From NCBI GenBank assembly GCA_030697825.1, contig JAUYOW010000316.1:1-46475 (forward strand): 46,475 nt of DNA, written 5' to 3'. Source of the stretch: Gemmatimonadales bacterium (GTDB taxonomy: Bacteria; Gemmatimonadota; Gemmatimonadetes; Gemmatimonadales; JACORV01). Made by a program: the position numbers and the translations under genes. Positions 1 to 8,304 of the stretch are shown piece after piece (within the stretch, counting starts at the first letter, position 1; the number at the start of each line of letters is the position of its first letter). A model generated the notes under the pieces. That model saw only the letters and a list, made by a program, of their open reading frames with translations, did no database searches and had not been told where the DNA came from.

Positions 1-77
1 TTGGTGACCAGGTCGCCCCAGCAGGCGGCCAGGAGGAGCGTCGCCGCGGCGACGAGGGAGATTCGACGTGCGTGCAT
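1..77 (-). CDS. N-terminus of a putative lipoprotein (runs off the window)
   Basis: The visible 25 residues begin MHARRISLV and continue as a short hydrophobic stretch ending in LLAAC, which reads as a type II (lipoprotein) signal peptide with a lipobox and a cysteine at about residue 18. The ATG at 77 is preceded by GGAG at good spacing; an in-frame ATG at 92 exists but would overlap that ribosome site and add five residues before the basic n-region. The gene lies just downstream of the fadL-like gene on the same strand and is probably co-transcribed with it. The mature protein is outside the window, so no function can be given. Confidence 0.55.
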   Translation of the reverse strand, partial: MHARRISLVAAATLLLAACWGDLVT

Positions 78-94
78 ATGGCGCGGCTCCATGG

Positions 95-1471
95 TTAGAA
101 CGCGAACGCCAGACTGGCGCCGTAGAGTTTCGCGGTGGACGTGTACAACCCCGAGTTGAGCGCCACGGTGGGCACCGATCCCTCAGATGCATCGACTACC
201 CGGCCCCGACGATCCTGCTGCCGGATGTACTGGTACGCGACGTCGAAGCGCAACCGCGGCGAGAGCTGGAGGCCGATACCGGCCGTGCCCTCCACGCGGG
301 CGCCCTCGGGAAGCAGCGGCGTCACCGTCTGCGCCGGCGCCGCGGCCTCGTGCCAAAGCATGCCGCCCCGGACGGTGATCTTGCTGGTCGGCGCGAGCTC
401 GATGCCGCCGCGCCACCCGCTGGTCGCGCGGTAGTCCTCTTTCAGCGTGCGCCGGCCGGCCGAATCCAGGTCGAACGGCAGGATCTGGAACGCCCGCCAG
501 TTCACGTACTGGTAGTCGGCGAGCAGCGTGACCCCGCTCATCGGTCGGAGCGCTACGCCCACGACGATCTGCTCGGGCAGCGGGACCGTCGTGTTCGCCC
601 CCTGGCCGGAGAACAGCTTGCCGGAGAACGCGGAGGTGACGACGGAATCCAGCGGCGTCCCGCCCGGCGCGCCGAGCGGGTTACCGGGCGGCAGGATGAT
701 GCCGGTCGGATAGCGGGTGAAGTTCGCCGTGCCTTCGATGTCCACCGTCACGCGCGTAAGGACTCGCGCGCCCACGCTCACCCAGTCCCACGGCTTCGCC
801 AGGAAGCCGAAGTGGGCACCGAATTCGTTGCCGCTGCCGTCGATCTCCACGTCGGCGAAGTCGGTGCCGACCGGGATGCCCAGCAGCGCGAACGTCGTCG
901 TGCCCGTGGCCACCTGCGACGAAAGGTCGACCCGCTGCTTCACGTTGACCGTCGCGTGAACGTAGTCCACGCCCGCGCCGATCTGCACCCGCGGGCTGAT
1001 CGAGAAAGCGACCGTCGGCGAGAAGTAGATCGCCTTGAGCTCCGCGCGATACGCGAGGAACCGCCCCGCGAAGGTGTTGGGCCATTCGGAGATCAGGCCG
1101 TACGGGGCGTTGACTCCCAAGCCCACCGCCCAGCGAGAGTTGAGCTGCCGGGTGACGAAGAGTGTGGGGACCGGGATGTTGTTGTCGGTCGACGGCGTCG
1201 TCACGCCGGTGGCGCTGTCGGTGAAGGCGCCGCGGGGCGAGATCATCGTGACGCCGACCTGGGCGTTCCAGCGATTGCCGCCGCCCACGATCCCGGCTGG
1301 GTTGAAGAAGACGGCGCTCGCGTTGCACGGCGACGCGACGCCGGTTCCGGCCCGCGCCATCATGCAGGCGTCGTGTTCGTAAACCCCGAAGCCCTGCGCG
1401 TTGGCGCGGGTTGCAGTGGCGGTGACCGCGGCCACGAATGCAGCCGCGCTCAGTACGGCGTGTCGCCGCAT
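95..1471 (-). CDS. FadL/OmpP1/TodX-family outer-membrane transporter
   Basis: The 458-residue protein has a signal peptide (basic MRRH, hydrophobic core, predicted cleavage after ANA near residue 25). The mature start QGFGVYEHDACMMARAG and the nearby SAVFFNPAGI segment are hallmarks of the FadL family, whose N-terminus forms the hatch that plugs a 14-strand barrel. Alternating hydrophobic strands run to a C-terminal aromatic residue (LAFAF), as in outer-membrane barrels. Members carry long-chain fatty acids or hydrophobic compounds across the outer membrane; the substrate here is unknown. A strong GGAGG precedes the ATG. Two Cys residues near the N-terminus of the mature protein (about 35 and 48) could form a disulphide. 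The lipoprotein gene follows on the same strand after 2 bases. Confidence 0.85.
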   Translation of the reverse strand: MRRHAVLSAAAFVAAVTATATRANAQGFGVYEHDACMMARAGTGVASPCNASAVFFNPAGIVGGGNRWNAQVGVTMISPRGAFTDSATGVTTPSTDNNIPVPTLFVTRQLNSRWAVGLGVNAPYGLISEWPNTFAGRFLAYRAELKAIYFSPTVAFSISPRVQIGAGVDYVHATVNVKQRVDLSSQVATGTTTFALLGIPVGTDFADVEIDGSGNEFGAHFGFLAKPWDWVSVGARVLTRVTVDIEGTANFTRYPTGIILPPGNPLGAPGGTPLDSVVTSAFSGKLFSGQGANTTVPLPEQIVVGVALRPMSGVTLLADYQYVNWRAFQILPFDLDSAGRRTLKEDYRATSGWRGGIELAPTSKITVRGGMLWHEAAAPAQTVTPLLPEGARVEGTAGIGLQLSPRLRFDVAYQYIRQQDRRGRVVDASEGSVPTVALNSGLYTSTAKLYGASLAFAF

Positions 1472-1539
1472 GGTTCCTCCGACAGGCGGTTTTATTGAGC
1501 GAGAAGCGGAGTCGTTCCGATGTTCCGGAGCCGCAGGGG

Positions 1540-1568
1540 AGGCTACGACCGATGCGGCGGTTTGTCAA
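1540..1568 (-). promoter_or_regulatory. Sigma-70-like promoter of the fadL-like gene
   Basis: On the minus strand TTGACA (1568-1563) is followed by a 17-base spacer and TAGCCT (1545-1540). This gives a leader of about 60 bases before the ATG at 1471. It lies back to back with the tRNA promoter. Confidence 0.5.
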
Positions 1569-1581
1569 TGTCTTACGCTGC

Positions 1582-1610
1582 TTGCGTGCGCCGGCGGCGA
1601 ACCCTAGGTT
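1582..1610 (+). promoter_or_regulatory. Likely promoter of the tRNA-Gly/tRNA-Leu unit
   Basis: TTGCGT (1582-1587), a 17-base spacer and TAGGTT (1605-1610) end 13 bases before the first tRNA, a spacing that fits a short 5' leader trimmed by RNase P. The match to consensus is moderate. Confidence 0.4.
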
Positions 1611-1623
1611 CCCGATGGGATTC

Positions 1624-1696
1624 GCGGGAATAGCTCAGTTGGTAGAGCACAACCTTGCCAAGGTTGGGGTCGCGGGTTCGAGTCCCGTTTCCCGCT
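1624..1696 (+). tRNA. tRNA-Gly (anticodon GCC)
   Basis: A 73-base cloverleaf can be drawn: acceptor GCGGGAA pairs with TTCCCGC, the D arm is GCTC/GAGC, the anticodon stem CAACC/GGTTG encloses loop TTGCCAA with anticodon GCC, and the T arm GCGGG/CCCGT holds TTCGAGT. The discriminator is T, usual for bacterial tRNA-Gly. The CCA end is not encoded and must be added by a nucleotidyltransferase. It is separated by only 4 bases from tRNA-Leu, so both are probably cut from one transcript. Confidence 0.96.
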
Positions 1697-1700
1697 TTCG

Positions 1701-1784
1701 GCCCGGGTGGCGAAACTGGCAGACGCAGGGGACTTAAAATCCCCGGGGGGCGACCCCTTGCGGGTTCGATTCCCGCCCCGGGTA
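1701..1784 (+). tRNA. tRNA-Leu (anticodon TAA)
   Basis: This 84-base class II tRNA has acceptor GCCCGGG pairing with CCCGGGT (one G-U pair), an anticodon stem GGGGA/TCCCC enclosing CTTAAAA (anticodon TAA, at 1735-1737), a long variable arm GGGGGGCGACCCCTT, and a T arm GCGGG-TTCGATT-CCCGC. The discriminator is A, as expected for leucine tRNAs. CCA is not encoded. It decodes the rare TTA codon (and TTG by wobble), which is seldom used in this GC-rich sequence. Confidence 0.96.
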
Positions 1785-1821
1785 TCGCTTTACCAGTTGC
1801 CCTACCCACTTCTCACGTCTC

Positions 1822-2187
1822 TCACTTCTTGCCGATATACGCTTCCACGCTCGTCCCGAAGCTCATCACGTCTATCGGCTTGGTCAGATAGCCGTCGAAG
1901 CCCGCCTTGAGCGCCTTCTCCCGGTCGCCCGACATCGCGTGAGCCGTGAGCGCCACGATCGGAGGCATCGCGTCCCCCGACCCCCGCAGCTTCTCCATGA
2001 GTTGGAACCCGTCCTCGCCCGGAAGCTGGATGTCCAGCAACACCAGCTCCGGTTTCTCGGCGCGGAAGGTCTCGACGAGCTGCTCCCCACCGGTTAGGCC
2101 CACGACGGTGTGCCCCCGAACGGCGAGCACCGCCTTGAAGAGCTTCATGTTGTCGGGATTGTCCTCGACTATCAGGATCTTGGCCAC
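1822..2187 (-). CDS. Single-domain response regulator (DivK/CheY-like)
   Basis: The 121-residue protein is a lone receiver domain: acidic pair E8/D9 (ILIVEDN), phospho-acceptor D52 (LVLLDIQLPGEDG), the conserved Thr in VALTAHAM and the Lys in GYLTKPID. The DNPDNMKLF start and the AHAMSGDREKALKAGFDGYL segment are typical of DivK-like receivers. No output domain follows. I chose the GTG at 2187 because it shares its G with the TAG stop of the upstream gene (TAGTG) and has GGAG about 9 bases before it; a longer upstream reading would overlap the neighbour's coding end. It is probably translated together with the pilus ATPase-receiver fusion, so the two receivers may act in one phosphorelay. The partner histidine kinase is not in the window. 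Confidence 0.88.
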   Translation of the reverse strand: MAKILIVEDNPDNMKLFKAVLAVRGHTVVGLTGGEQLVETFRAEKPELVLLDIQLPGEDGFQLMEKLRGSGDAMPPIVALTAHAMSGDREKALKAGFDGYLTKPIDVMSFGTSVEAYIGKK

Positions 2188-4403
2188 TAGGAACGGGCTC
2201 CCACGCGCCTCAGAACGGCGCGGATGCGCGCGATCAGCGATGCCGGCTGGATCGGCTTGGTAACATAGTCCTCGGCGCCCAACTCGATGCAACGTGTTTC
2301 CGTCTCCGGGTCATCGTGCGCCGTGACGACGATGACCGGCACGGCCCGTCCGGCGAGCCGCTGTCGCAACGCCTCGAGCACGCCGTACCCGTTGAGCCGC
2401 GGCATGTCCATGTCGAGGAGCAGGATCGCCGGCTGGAGCCGCTGCGCCTGCTCCAGCGCGTCCGCGCCGTCCACGGCTTCGGCCACGTCGAAACCCTGCG
2501 ACTCCAGAATGGCCCTCTCCAGGTTGCGGATGTAGACGTCGTCGTCGGCGATGAGCACGAGCGGCGGCCCGGGCGCCGGCGGCGTTTCGACGGGCTCCGA
2601 TGGGGGCGGCGGAGCGGCGGCCGCAACGTGGGCCAGCGGCGACGGCGCGGGCGGCGCGGTAGGCGCGGCGACCGGCTTCAGCACCGGCTCGCCGATCACC
2701 CGCACCGCTTCGTCGTACCCCGTCTCCCCGGACCAGACCCGTCGCAGCGCTGATTCCCAGAGCGTCTTCATCCCGTATCGGCGGCCGGACTCGACGATCT
2801 GCTCCGATAGCGCGCCCGTCGCGATCAGCTCGGCCACGGCGCCGTCGATCGTCAGTATCTCCTCGATTGCCATCCGGCCTCGGTAGCCGGAGAAACCGCA
2901 CTGCGCGCACCCCTTCGGCTTCCGGATCGCCACGGGCTGATCGAACCCCGTCGGTGGCCGCCACCGCTCGGGCAGCGTGGCAGTGTCCGAGGGCTCGGCG
3001 CACTTGGGACACAGGCGCCGCAGCAGCCGCTGGGCGAGCACGCCCTTGAGCGCCGCGGCGATCTTGAATCCCTCGATGCCGATGTCGCGCAGCCGCATGA
3101 CGGACGCCGCGGCGTCGTCGGTGTGGAGCGTCGAGAGCACGAAGTGGCCGGACAGCGCCGCCTGCCAAGCCGTTTGCGCCGTTTCCAGGTCGCGTATCTC
3201 GCCCAGGAGAACGACATCCGGGTCCTGCCGCAGCACCGAGCGCAGCGCGGTCGCGAAGGTGAACCCCTGCTTCTCGTTGACCTGGATCTGGTTGACGCCC
3301 TCCAGGCGGTACTCGACGGGGTCCTCGACGGTCACGATCTTGATGTCCCCGGTGTGCAGCTTGTCCAGCGCCGCGTACAGCGTGCTCGTCTTGCCGCTCC
3401 CGGTCGGGCCGGTGACGAGGACGATCCCTTCCCGGTAGGAGAGCAGCTTCTCGATGGTGGCGCGCTCGTCCGGCCAGAGGCCCATCGCGTCGAGCTTGAG
3501 CGTGGCGGACGCCGGGTCGAGGAGCCGCACCACGATCTTCTCGCCGTGCCGCGCGACGGGGATGCTCGACACGCGCATGTCCCACTGCTTGCCGTCCACC
3601 CGCGCCAGGGCGCGCCCGTCGTGCGGGTGCAGTGGGTCGGAGATGTCCAGCTTGGCGAGCACCTTCATGCGCCGCGCGACCGAGCCGGCGGCGCTCCGCG
3701 GCACCCGCATCACTTCGCGCATCACGCCGTCCACGCAGTACCGGATGACCAGCCCCTGCTCGCCGGGCTCGAAGTGAATGTCGCTGGCTCGCTCGCGAAC
3801 GGCGTCGGCGATCGTCGCGTCCACCAGCCGCGCCGTGGGTGCGTCCACCGCATCCGCCGCGGCCGCCTCGACCCTGTCGTCCTCCACCGACTCGACGGTG
3901 GCCTGGGGACCGAGCCCGCCCACCAGGCGCTCGATGGAACGCTCGGGGCGGTAGATCTCGTCGACGCGGCGCGCCAGTAGCCCGGGGAGGCTGTAGAGGA
4001 ACTCCACCTGCCGTCCGGCCACGAAACCGAGCGCCTGCTCGGCGTCGAGGTCGAGCGGGTTGGCAGTGGCGATGCGGATCACCCGGTTCGTGGCGGAGAG
4101 GGGAAGGGCCGCGTACTGTCGCGCCACGTTCTCGGGGACGAACTGAACGGCGGCGGGCTCGACCTTGTCGAGCTTGGCGACGGGCACGTGCGCCGCGCGA
4201 GCCAGCAGCACTCCGACCTGGTTCGCGTCAGCCAGGTTCCGCTCGATGACGACTGCCGCCACCCATTCCGGCGCTTCGGCGCGGATCGCTTCGGCCTGGT
4301 CGTGCTTCAGCAGCCCCTCGCGCTCGAGCGCAGCCAGGCCCCACGCATCGCGCGGGAAACGCACCGGCGCGGGCATGGATTGCGTTCGTCGCGGTGTGGT
4401 CAT
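2187..4403 (-). CDS. PilB/GspE-type secretion ATPase with a C-terminal receiver domain
   Basis: The 738-residue protein has an MshE-N/GspE N-terminal domain (about 15-150), then the hexameric traffic ATPase: Walker A GPTGSGKT (332-339), Asp-box region around VEDPVEY (359-365), Walker B VVLLGEIRD (397-405), a His box (SGHFVLSTLHTDD) and a zinc motif CPKC/CAQC (465-468, 499-502). This powers type IV pilus assembly or type II secretion at the inner membrane. A Pro/Ala-rich linker (about 575-613) leads to a full receiver domain (615-738) with D620-D622, phospho-acceptor D664, T694 and K716. All catalytic residues of both halves are present. The fusion suggests that phosphorylation tunes the motor. 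No pilin, PilC or PilT gene is nearby. The start may be leaderless (see promoter at 4410-4439); ATG at 4376 is an alternative. Confidence 0.88.
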   Translation of the reverse strand: MTTPRRTQSMPAPVRFPRDAWGLAALEREGLLKHDQAEAIRAEAPEWVAAVVIERNLADANQVGVLLARAAHVPVAKLDKVEPAAVQFVPENVARQYAALPLSATNRVIRIATANPLDLDAEQALGFVAGRQVEFLYSLPGLLARRVDEIYRPERSIERLVGGLGPQATVESVEDDRVEAAAADAVDAPTARLVDATIADAVRERASDIHFEPGEQGLVIRYCVDGVMREVMRVPRSAAGSVARRMKVLAKLDISDPLHPHDGRALARVDGKQWDMRVSSIPVARHGEKIVVRLLDPASATLKLDAMGLWPDERATIEKLLSYREGIVLVTGPTGSGKTSTLYAALDKLHTGDIKIVTVEDPVEYRLEGVNQIQVNEKQGFTFATALRSVLRQDPDVVLLGEIRDLETAQTAWQAALSGHFVLSTLHTDDAAASVMRLRDIGIEGFKIAAALKGVLAQRLLRRLCPKCAEPSDTATLPERWRPPTGFDQPVAIRKPKGCAQCGFSGYRGRMAIEEILTIDGAVAELIATGALSEQIVESGRRYGMKTLWESALRRVWSGETGYDEAVRVIGEPVLKPVAAPTAPPAPSPLAHVAAAAPPPPSEPVETPPAPGPPLVLIADDDVYIRNLERAILESQGFDVAEAVDGADALEQAQRLQPAILLLDMDMPRLNGYGVLEALRQRLAGRAVPVIVVTAHDDPETETRCIELGAEDYVTKPIQPASLIARIRAVLRRVGARS

Positions 4404-4409
4404 CGGCTA

Positions 4410-4439
4410 TAAGTAGCCGCAGTTTGTCTCGCTAGTCAA
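4410..4439 (-). promoter_or_regulatory. Promoter of the pilus ATPase gene, possibly leaderless
   Basis: On the minus strand TTGACT (4439-4434), an 18-base spacer and TACTTA (4415-4410) are followed by exactly 6 bases and the ATG at 4403. No Shine-Dalgarno sequence is visible before this ATG. Transcription would start at or next to the A of the ATG. Confidence 0.4.
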
Positions 4440-4451
4440 CGCGAGTAGATT
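4424..4451 (+). promoter_or_regulatory. Likely promoter of aroA-cmk
   Basis: TTGTCT (4424-4429), a 16-base spacer and TAGATT (4446-4451) point toward aroA, leaving a leader of about 26 bases. It overlaps the divergent promoter of the pilus ATPase gene, so the two could interfere. Confidence 0.4.
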
Positions 4452-4483
4452 CAGCGCGTGGCGCCTCAGAAGACCGTATCACG

Positions 4484-5752
4484 ATGATCGCGCGCGGCGA
4501 GGCCGTTGTCCCGGGGGACAAGTCCATCACTCATCGCGCGCTCTTCCTGGCGGCCCTCACCGCCGGGCGGTGCGCGTTCCAGGGCGCGCTGGCGGCCGGC
4601 GACACCCGCGCCACCGCCGCATGTCTGCGGGCGCTCGGCGTGCGGGTAGGGCCGCTCGCCGACCACCGCACCGTCAGGGTGGATGGCGGCGGGCTCCGGC
4701 CATTCCACCAGCCAAGCGCGGTGCTCGACTGCCGCAACTCCGGCACGACCGCGCGTCTCCTCCTCGGCCTGCTCGCCGGGAATCCACTGGAAGCGACTCT
4801 GACCGGCGACCGCAGCCTCCGCCGCCGCCCCATGGGCCGCGTCGCCGAGCCGCTCGCCGCCATGGGCGCCGGCATCTCGGCGTCTGAAGGCGGGCGCCTT
4901 CCACTCACCGTGCGCGGTGGCGCGCTCCGTTCCTACCGTCACCAGAGCCCCATTGCCAGCGCCCAAGTCAAGACCGCACTCCTCTTCGCGGGCCTCGCGG
5001 GCAAGGTCAGCGTCACCGTGAGCGAGCCGGTGGTTTCGCGCGACCACACCGAGCGCCTGCTCCAGCTGCTAGGCGTGTCGGTGACGATCGAAGGGACGTC
5101 GGTCACGCTGCAGCCCGTCGACGCCCTCCCGGCCTTCGGCGGCGAGATCCCGGGCGACATCTCCTCTGCGGCGTATCTGCTGGCCGCCGGCGTCCTCGCG
5201 GATTCGGGCGATCTGACGGTCCGGGGCGTGGGGGTGAACCCGACCCGCGCGGGTTTCCTGCGGGTCCTCGAGCGGATGGGAGCGACCGTCGTGCAGGAGG
5301 AGCGCTGGATCAGCCTGGGCGAGCCCGCCGCCACGCTGCGCGCGCAGCCCGCGACGCTGAAGGCGGTCGAGGTCGAGGCCGATGAGATCCCGAGCCTGGT
5401 GGACGAAGTCCCGCTGCTGGCCTGCCTAGCGGCGCGCGCCGAAGGGACTTCGGTCTTCCGCGGCGTGGGCGAGCTGCGCGTGAAGGAGAGTGACAGGCTG
5501 GCGCTCGTGGCGGGCAACCTCACGGCGCTCGGAGTGCGCGCCTACACCGAAGGCGACACGCTCTGGGTCGAGGGCACGGATGCGCCTCCGATCGGTCCCG
5601 TCGTCACGGCAGGCGACCATCGTCTCGCCATGGCGTTCGCGGTCCTGGGCAAGGTGCCGGGCGCGCGGGTCGCGCTGGACGACGAGCGCTGCGTCGCGAT
5701 CTCCTATCCCAACTTCTTCCGCGATCTCGGGGCCGTGCTCCACCATGCGTAA
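4484..5752 (+). CDS. aroA: 3-phosphoshikimate 1-carboxyvinyltransferase (EPSP synthase)
   Basis: This 422-residue enzyme joins phosphoenolpyruvate to shikimate-3-phosphate in the shikimate pathway, in the cytosol. The N-terminal PGDKSITHRAL (residues 10-20) holds the substrate-binding Lys and Ser; DCRNSGTTARLL corresponds to the family's GNSGT motif; GDRSLRRRPMGRV and the C-terminal GDHRLAMAFAV segment are also characteristic. Both halves of the two-domain inside-out barrel are complete and the length is normal. The ATG is only nine residues before PGDKS, typical for short-start AroA proteins, though no clear ribosome site precedes it. The stop overlaps the start of cmk, and the aroA-cmk-rpsA order is common in bacteria. 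Confidence 0.96.
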   Translation: MIARGEAVVPGDKSITHRALFLAALTAGRCAFQGALAAGDTRATAACLRALGVRVGPLADHRTVRVDGGGLRPFHQPSAVLDCRNSGTTARLLLGLLAGNPLEATLTGDRSLRRRPMGRVAEPLAAMGAGISASEGGRLPLTVRGGALRSYRHQSPIASAQVKTALLFAGLAGKVSVTVSEPVVSRDHTERLLQLLGVSVTIEGTSVTLQPVDALPAFGGEIPGDISSAAYLLAAGVLADSGDLTVRGVGVNPTRAGFLRVLERMGATVVQEERWISLGEPAATLRAQPATLKAVEVEADEIPSLVDEVPLLACLAARAEGTSVFRGVGELRVKESDRLALVAGNLTALGVRAYTEGDTLWVEGTDAPPIGPVVTAGDHRLAMAFAVLGKVPGARVALDDERCVAISYPNFFRDLGAVLHHA

Positions 5753-6428
5753 ACGTCCCGTCGTGGCCATCGACGGTCCGGCGGCGAGCGGGAAGAGCAC
5801 CACGGCCCGCGCGGTCGCGAAGGCGCTGGGCTTCACTCACCTCGACTCGGGGGCACTCTACCGCGCCCTGACCCTGGTTGCGCTGGAGCGCCTGGGCCCG
5901 GCGCCCCGGTGGGAAGCGGAAGCGATCGTCGCTGAGGCGCGGCGCCTGCCGGTCTCGGTGGCCGCTGCCGCCGGTGTCCTGGAGGTCACCGTGGGCGGTC
6001 TGCCTCTGGGGGACGCCATACGCTCGGAGGCGGTTACGCGTGAGGTCTCGCGGGTCGCGGCCATGAGCCCGGTCCGCGCCTTCGTGAATGACCTGCTCCA
6101 CGCCGCCGCGGCCGAGGGCGGGGTGGTGATGGACGGCCGTGACATCGGGACCGTCGTCTTCCCGGACGCCGAGGTGAAGGTGTTCCTCGTGGCCGCCCCC
6201 GAGGAGCGCGCGCGCCGGCGCCTGGCCGACCGGGGAAGGGTGCCGGATCCGGTCACCCTGAAAGCCGAGGCGGGTGCCTTGCTAGCCCGGGACGAGCACG
6301 ACCGGTCGCGGGACGTGGCGCCCCTGGCGCAAGCCTCTGACGCGGTGCTCATAGACACCACCCAACTCGGTTTCGACGAACAGGTTCGGCTGGTCGTGGA
6401 CCTTGTGCGGAAGGCGGCCGGCGGCTAG
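5745..6428 (+). CDS. cmk: Cytidylate kinase
   Basis: The 227-residue protein phosphorylates CMP and dCMP with ATP. It starts MRKRPVVAIDGPAASGKST, carrying the P-loop GPAASGKS, followed by the LDSGALYRALT substrate-binding segment and DGRDIGTVVFPDA, both diagnostic for Cmk. The LID region contains the Arg-rich ARRRLADRGR. I chose the ATG at 5745 because it gives the usual Cmk N-terminus and overlaps the last codons of aroA (8-base overlap), implying coupled translation. It is followed by rpsA after 89 bases. Confidence 0.95.
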   Translation: MRKRPVVAIDGPAASGKSTTARAVAKALGFTHLDSGALYRALTLVALERLGPAPRWEAEAIVAEARRLPVSVAAAAGVLEVTVGGLPLGDAIRSEAVTREVSRVAAMSPVRAFVNDLLHAAAAEGGVVMDGRDIGTVVFPDAEVKVFLVAAPEERARRRLADRGRVPDPVTLKAEAGALLARDEHDRSRDVAPLAQASDAVLIDTTQLGFDEQVRLVVDLVRKAAGG

Positions 6429-6517
6429 CGTTAACGGCTTGCCCGCCCCGGCCCTTTTGCCGGTAGTTCGATTCCTCTGTCCCGCGCCCGGAGAGGCGCA
6501 CTGAGGCCCCGAGTAGT

Positions 6518-8299
6518 ATGCTCACCCAGAACCAGGACGCCCCCGAGACGCTCGAGGGGACGCCGTCCGTCACCCCCCCAACGCCCACCAAGCTGAACGT
6601 CAGGCCCGATCTCTTCGACGAGAGCTATTCGCCCGAGCAGTACCAGACGATGATGGAGATGTACGAGGGTACTCTTCAGCATATCGAAGAGGGCGAAATC
6701 GTGATGTCGAGGGTTTTGCGGGTCACCGACAACGCCGTCATCCTCGACGTGGGCTTCAAGTCCGAAGGCGCCGTGGCGATCGAGGAGTTCAAGGACGCCA
6801 AGTCCCTCAAGGAAGGCGACGAGGTCGAGGTGTTCCTCGAGAGCCTCGAGGACAACGAAGGCGCGGTCATCCTGTCGAAGAAGAAGGCCGACTTCATGCG
6901 CGTCTGGGAGCGCATCCGCGTCGCCTACGAGAGCGATGAGCCGGTCGAGGGAATGCTCCAGAAGAAGATCAAGGGCGGGGTGGTCGTGGACCTGATGGGC
7001 GTGGACGCGTTCCTGCCCGGTTCGCAGATCGCGCTCCGCCGCGTGCCCAACATAGACGAGCTGCTGGGCCAGTCCTACCAGTTCAAGATCATCAAGCTCA
7101 ACAAGCGCCGCCGGAACATCGTCGTCTCCCGCCGGGTCATCCTCGAGGCGGAGCGGGCGACCAAGCGCGAACGCCTGATGAAGGAGCTGGAAGTCGGTCA
7201 GGTGCGCAAGGGCGTGGTCAAGAACATCACCGACTTCGGCGCCTTCATCGACCTGGGCGGGGTGGACGGCCTGCTCCACATCACCGACATGTCGTACGGC
7301 CGCGTCTCGCACCCGTCCGAGATGGTCAAGTTCGGCCAGGAGATCGAGGTCAAGATCCTCGATATCGACTGGGAGCGCGAGCGGATCTCGCTCGGCCTCA
7401 AGCAGCTCCAGACCTACCCTTGGACCGACGTCGCCGCCAAGTACCCGGTCGGCACGCGGGTGCAGGGAAAGGTCGTCAGCATCACCAACTACGGCGCGTT
7501 CATCGAGCTGGAGCCGGGGATCGAAGGCCTGGTCCACATCTCCGAGATGTCGTGGACCCGCAACGTGCGGCACCCGTCCAAGATCGTCTCCATCGGCGAG
7601 ACCATCGAAGCGGTCGTGCTCAAGGTGGACGAGGGCGAGGAGAAGATCTCGCTTGGCATGAAGCAGACCGAGCAGGACCCTTGGATGGTGTTGCCGCTCA
7701 AGTACCCGGTCGGCACGCGCATCACCGGGAAGGTGCGGAACCTCACCAGCTTCGGCGCTTTCGTGGAGATCGAGCCGGGCATCGACGGCCTCATCCACAT
7801 CTCCGACATGTCGTGGACCAAGCGCGTCCAGCACCCCTCGGAGGTCGTGAAGAAGGGTGACACGGTGGACGTGGTGATCCTCAACATAGACGCCGACAAC
7901 AAGCGCATCTCGCTCGGTCTCAAGCAGGCCGAGGAGGATCCGTGGTTGCGCATCGGCGAGACCTATCCGGTGGGTCGCGAGCTCAAGGGCCACGTGGTGC
8001 GCATGATGGACAAGGGCGTGGTCGTGGATTGCGGCAACGACATCGAAGGATTCGTCCCGATGAGCCAGCTGGGCATCCCGGACATCCAGAACCCGGCGGA
8101 CGGCGTGAAGGAAGGCCAGGTCGTCGAGCTGAAGGTCCTCGAGGTGGATCCCATCCACCACCGGATCGTGCTCGCGGCGCTGAGCTTCCCCGACGAGCCG
8201 CTCCGGGAGATCCCGAAGCCGTACATCGAGCCGGACCCGGAGAGCCCTGCGCCGGAGACGACGCCGGAGACGACGCCGGAGACGACGCCCGGGGCGTGA
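6518..8299 (+). CDS. rpsA: 30S ribosomal protein S1
   Basis: The 593-residue protein contains six S1/OB-fold RNA-binding repeats. The first (about 60-130) opens with GEIVMSRVLRV; repeats 3-5 are nearly canonical, each with a glycine-rich FGAFI/VDL or YGAFIEL strand followed by GLVHISEMSW and ISLGLKQ. S1 binds the 5' region of mRNAs and helps unfold them on the 30S subunit. An N-terminal tail of about 45 residues rich in Pro/Thr precedes the domains. The C-terminus ends in three ETTP repeats encoded by three perfect 12-base copies (8252-8287), which may vary between strains. Upstream bases 6429-6517 have GC-rich sequence with GGAGAGG far from the ATG; no clear promoter of its own is seen. Confidence 0.96.
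   Translation: MLTQNQDAPETLEGTPSVTPPTPTKLNVRPDLFDESYSPEQYQTMMEMYEGTLQHIEEGEIVMSRVLRVTDNAVILDVGFKSEGAVAIEEFKDAKSLKEGDEVEVFLESLEDNEGAVILSKKKADFMRVWERIRVAYESDEPVEGMLQKKIKGGVVVDLMGVDAFLPGSQIALRRVPNIDELLGQSYQFKIIKLNKRRRNIVVSRRVILEAERATKRERLMKELEVGQVRKGVVKNITDFGAFIDLGGVDGLLHITDMSYGRVSHPSEMVKFGQEIEVKILDIDWERERISLGLKQLQTYPWTDVAAKYPVGTRVQGKVVSITNYGAFIELEPGIEGLVHISEMSWTRNVRHPSKIVSIGETIEAVVLKVDEGEEKISLGMKQTEQDPWMVLPLKYPVGTRITGKVRNLTSFGAFVEIEPGIDGLIHISDMSWTKRVQHPSEVVKKGDTVDVVILNIDADNKRISLGLKQAEEDPWLRIGETYPVGRELKGHVVRMMDKGVVVDCGNDIEGFVPMSQLGIPDIQNPADGVKEGQVVELKVLEVDPIHHRIVLAALSFPDEPLREIPKPYIEPDPESPAPETTPETTPETTPGA
8252..8287 (+). repeat. Three tandem 12-base copies at the 3' end of rpsA
   Basis: CCGGAGACGACG occurs three times without change and encodes Thr-Pro-Glu-Thr in phase, giving the acidic ETTP tail of S1. 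The copies are in frame, so gain or loss of a unit would leave S1 intact. Confidence 0.8.
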
Positions 8300-8304
8300 C
8301 CGCC

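Noticed and set aside
681-1568. Long minus-strand reading frame overlapping the FadL-like gene, and similar Arg/Gly/Pro-rich frames opposite nearly every gene
   Set aside because: In this GC-rich DNA the other frames of real genes stay open by chance. They have no domains, no ribosome sites and the typical Arg/Ala/Pro/Gly bias of shadow frames.
1624-1784. Integrated element attachment site at the tRNA pair
   Set aside because: No integrase gene and no direct repeat of a tRNA 3' end were seen downstream in the window.
1796-1830. Another word element (ACTTCTCAC, CTCTCACTTCTT) at the end of the response regulator gene
   Set aside because: Only one arm is present, with no reverse-complement partner nearby, and part of it encodes the final Lys-Lys-stop. 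It may be chance.
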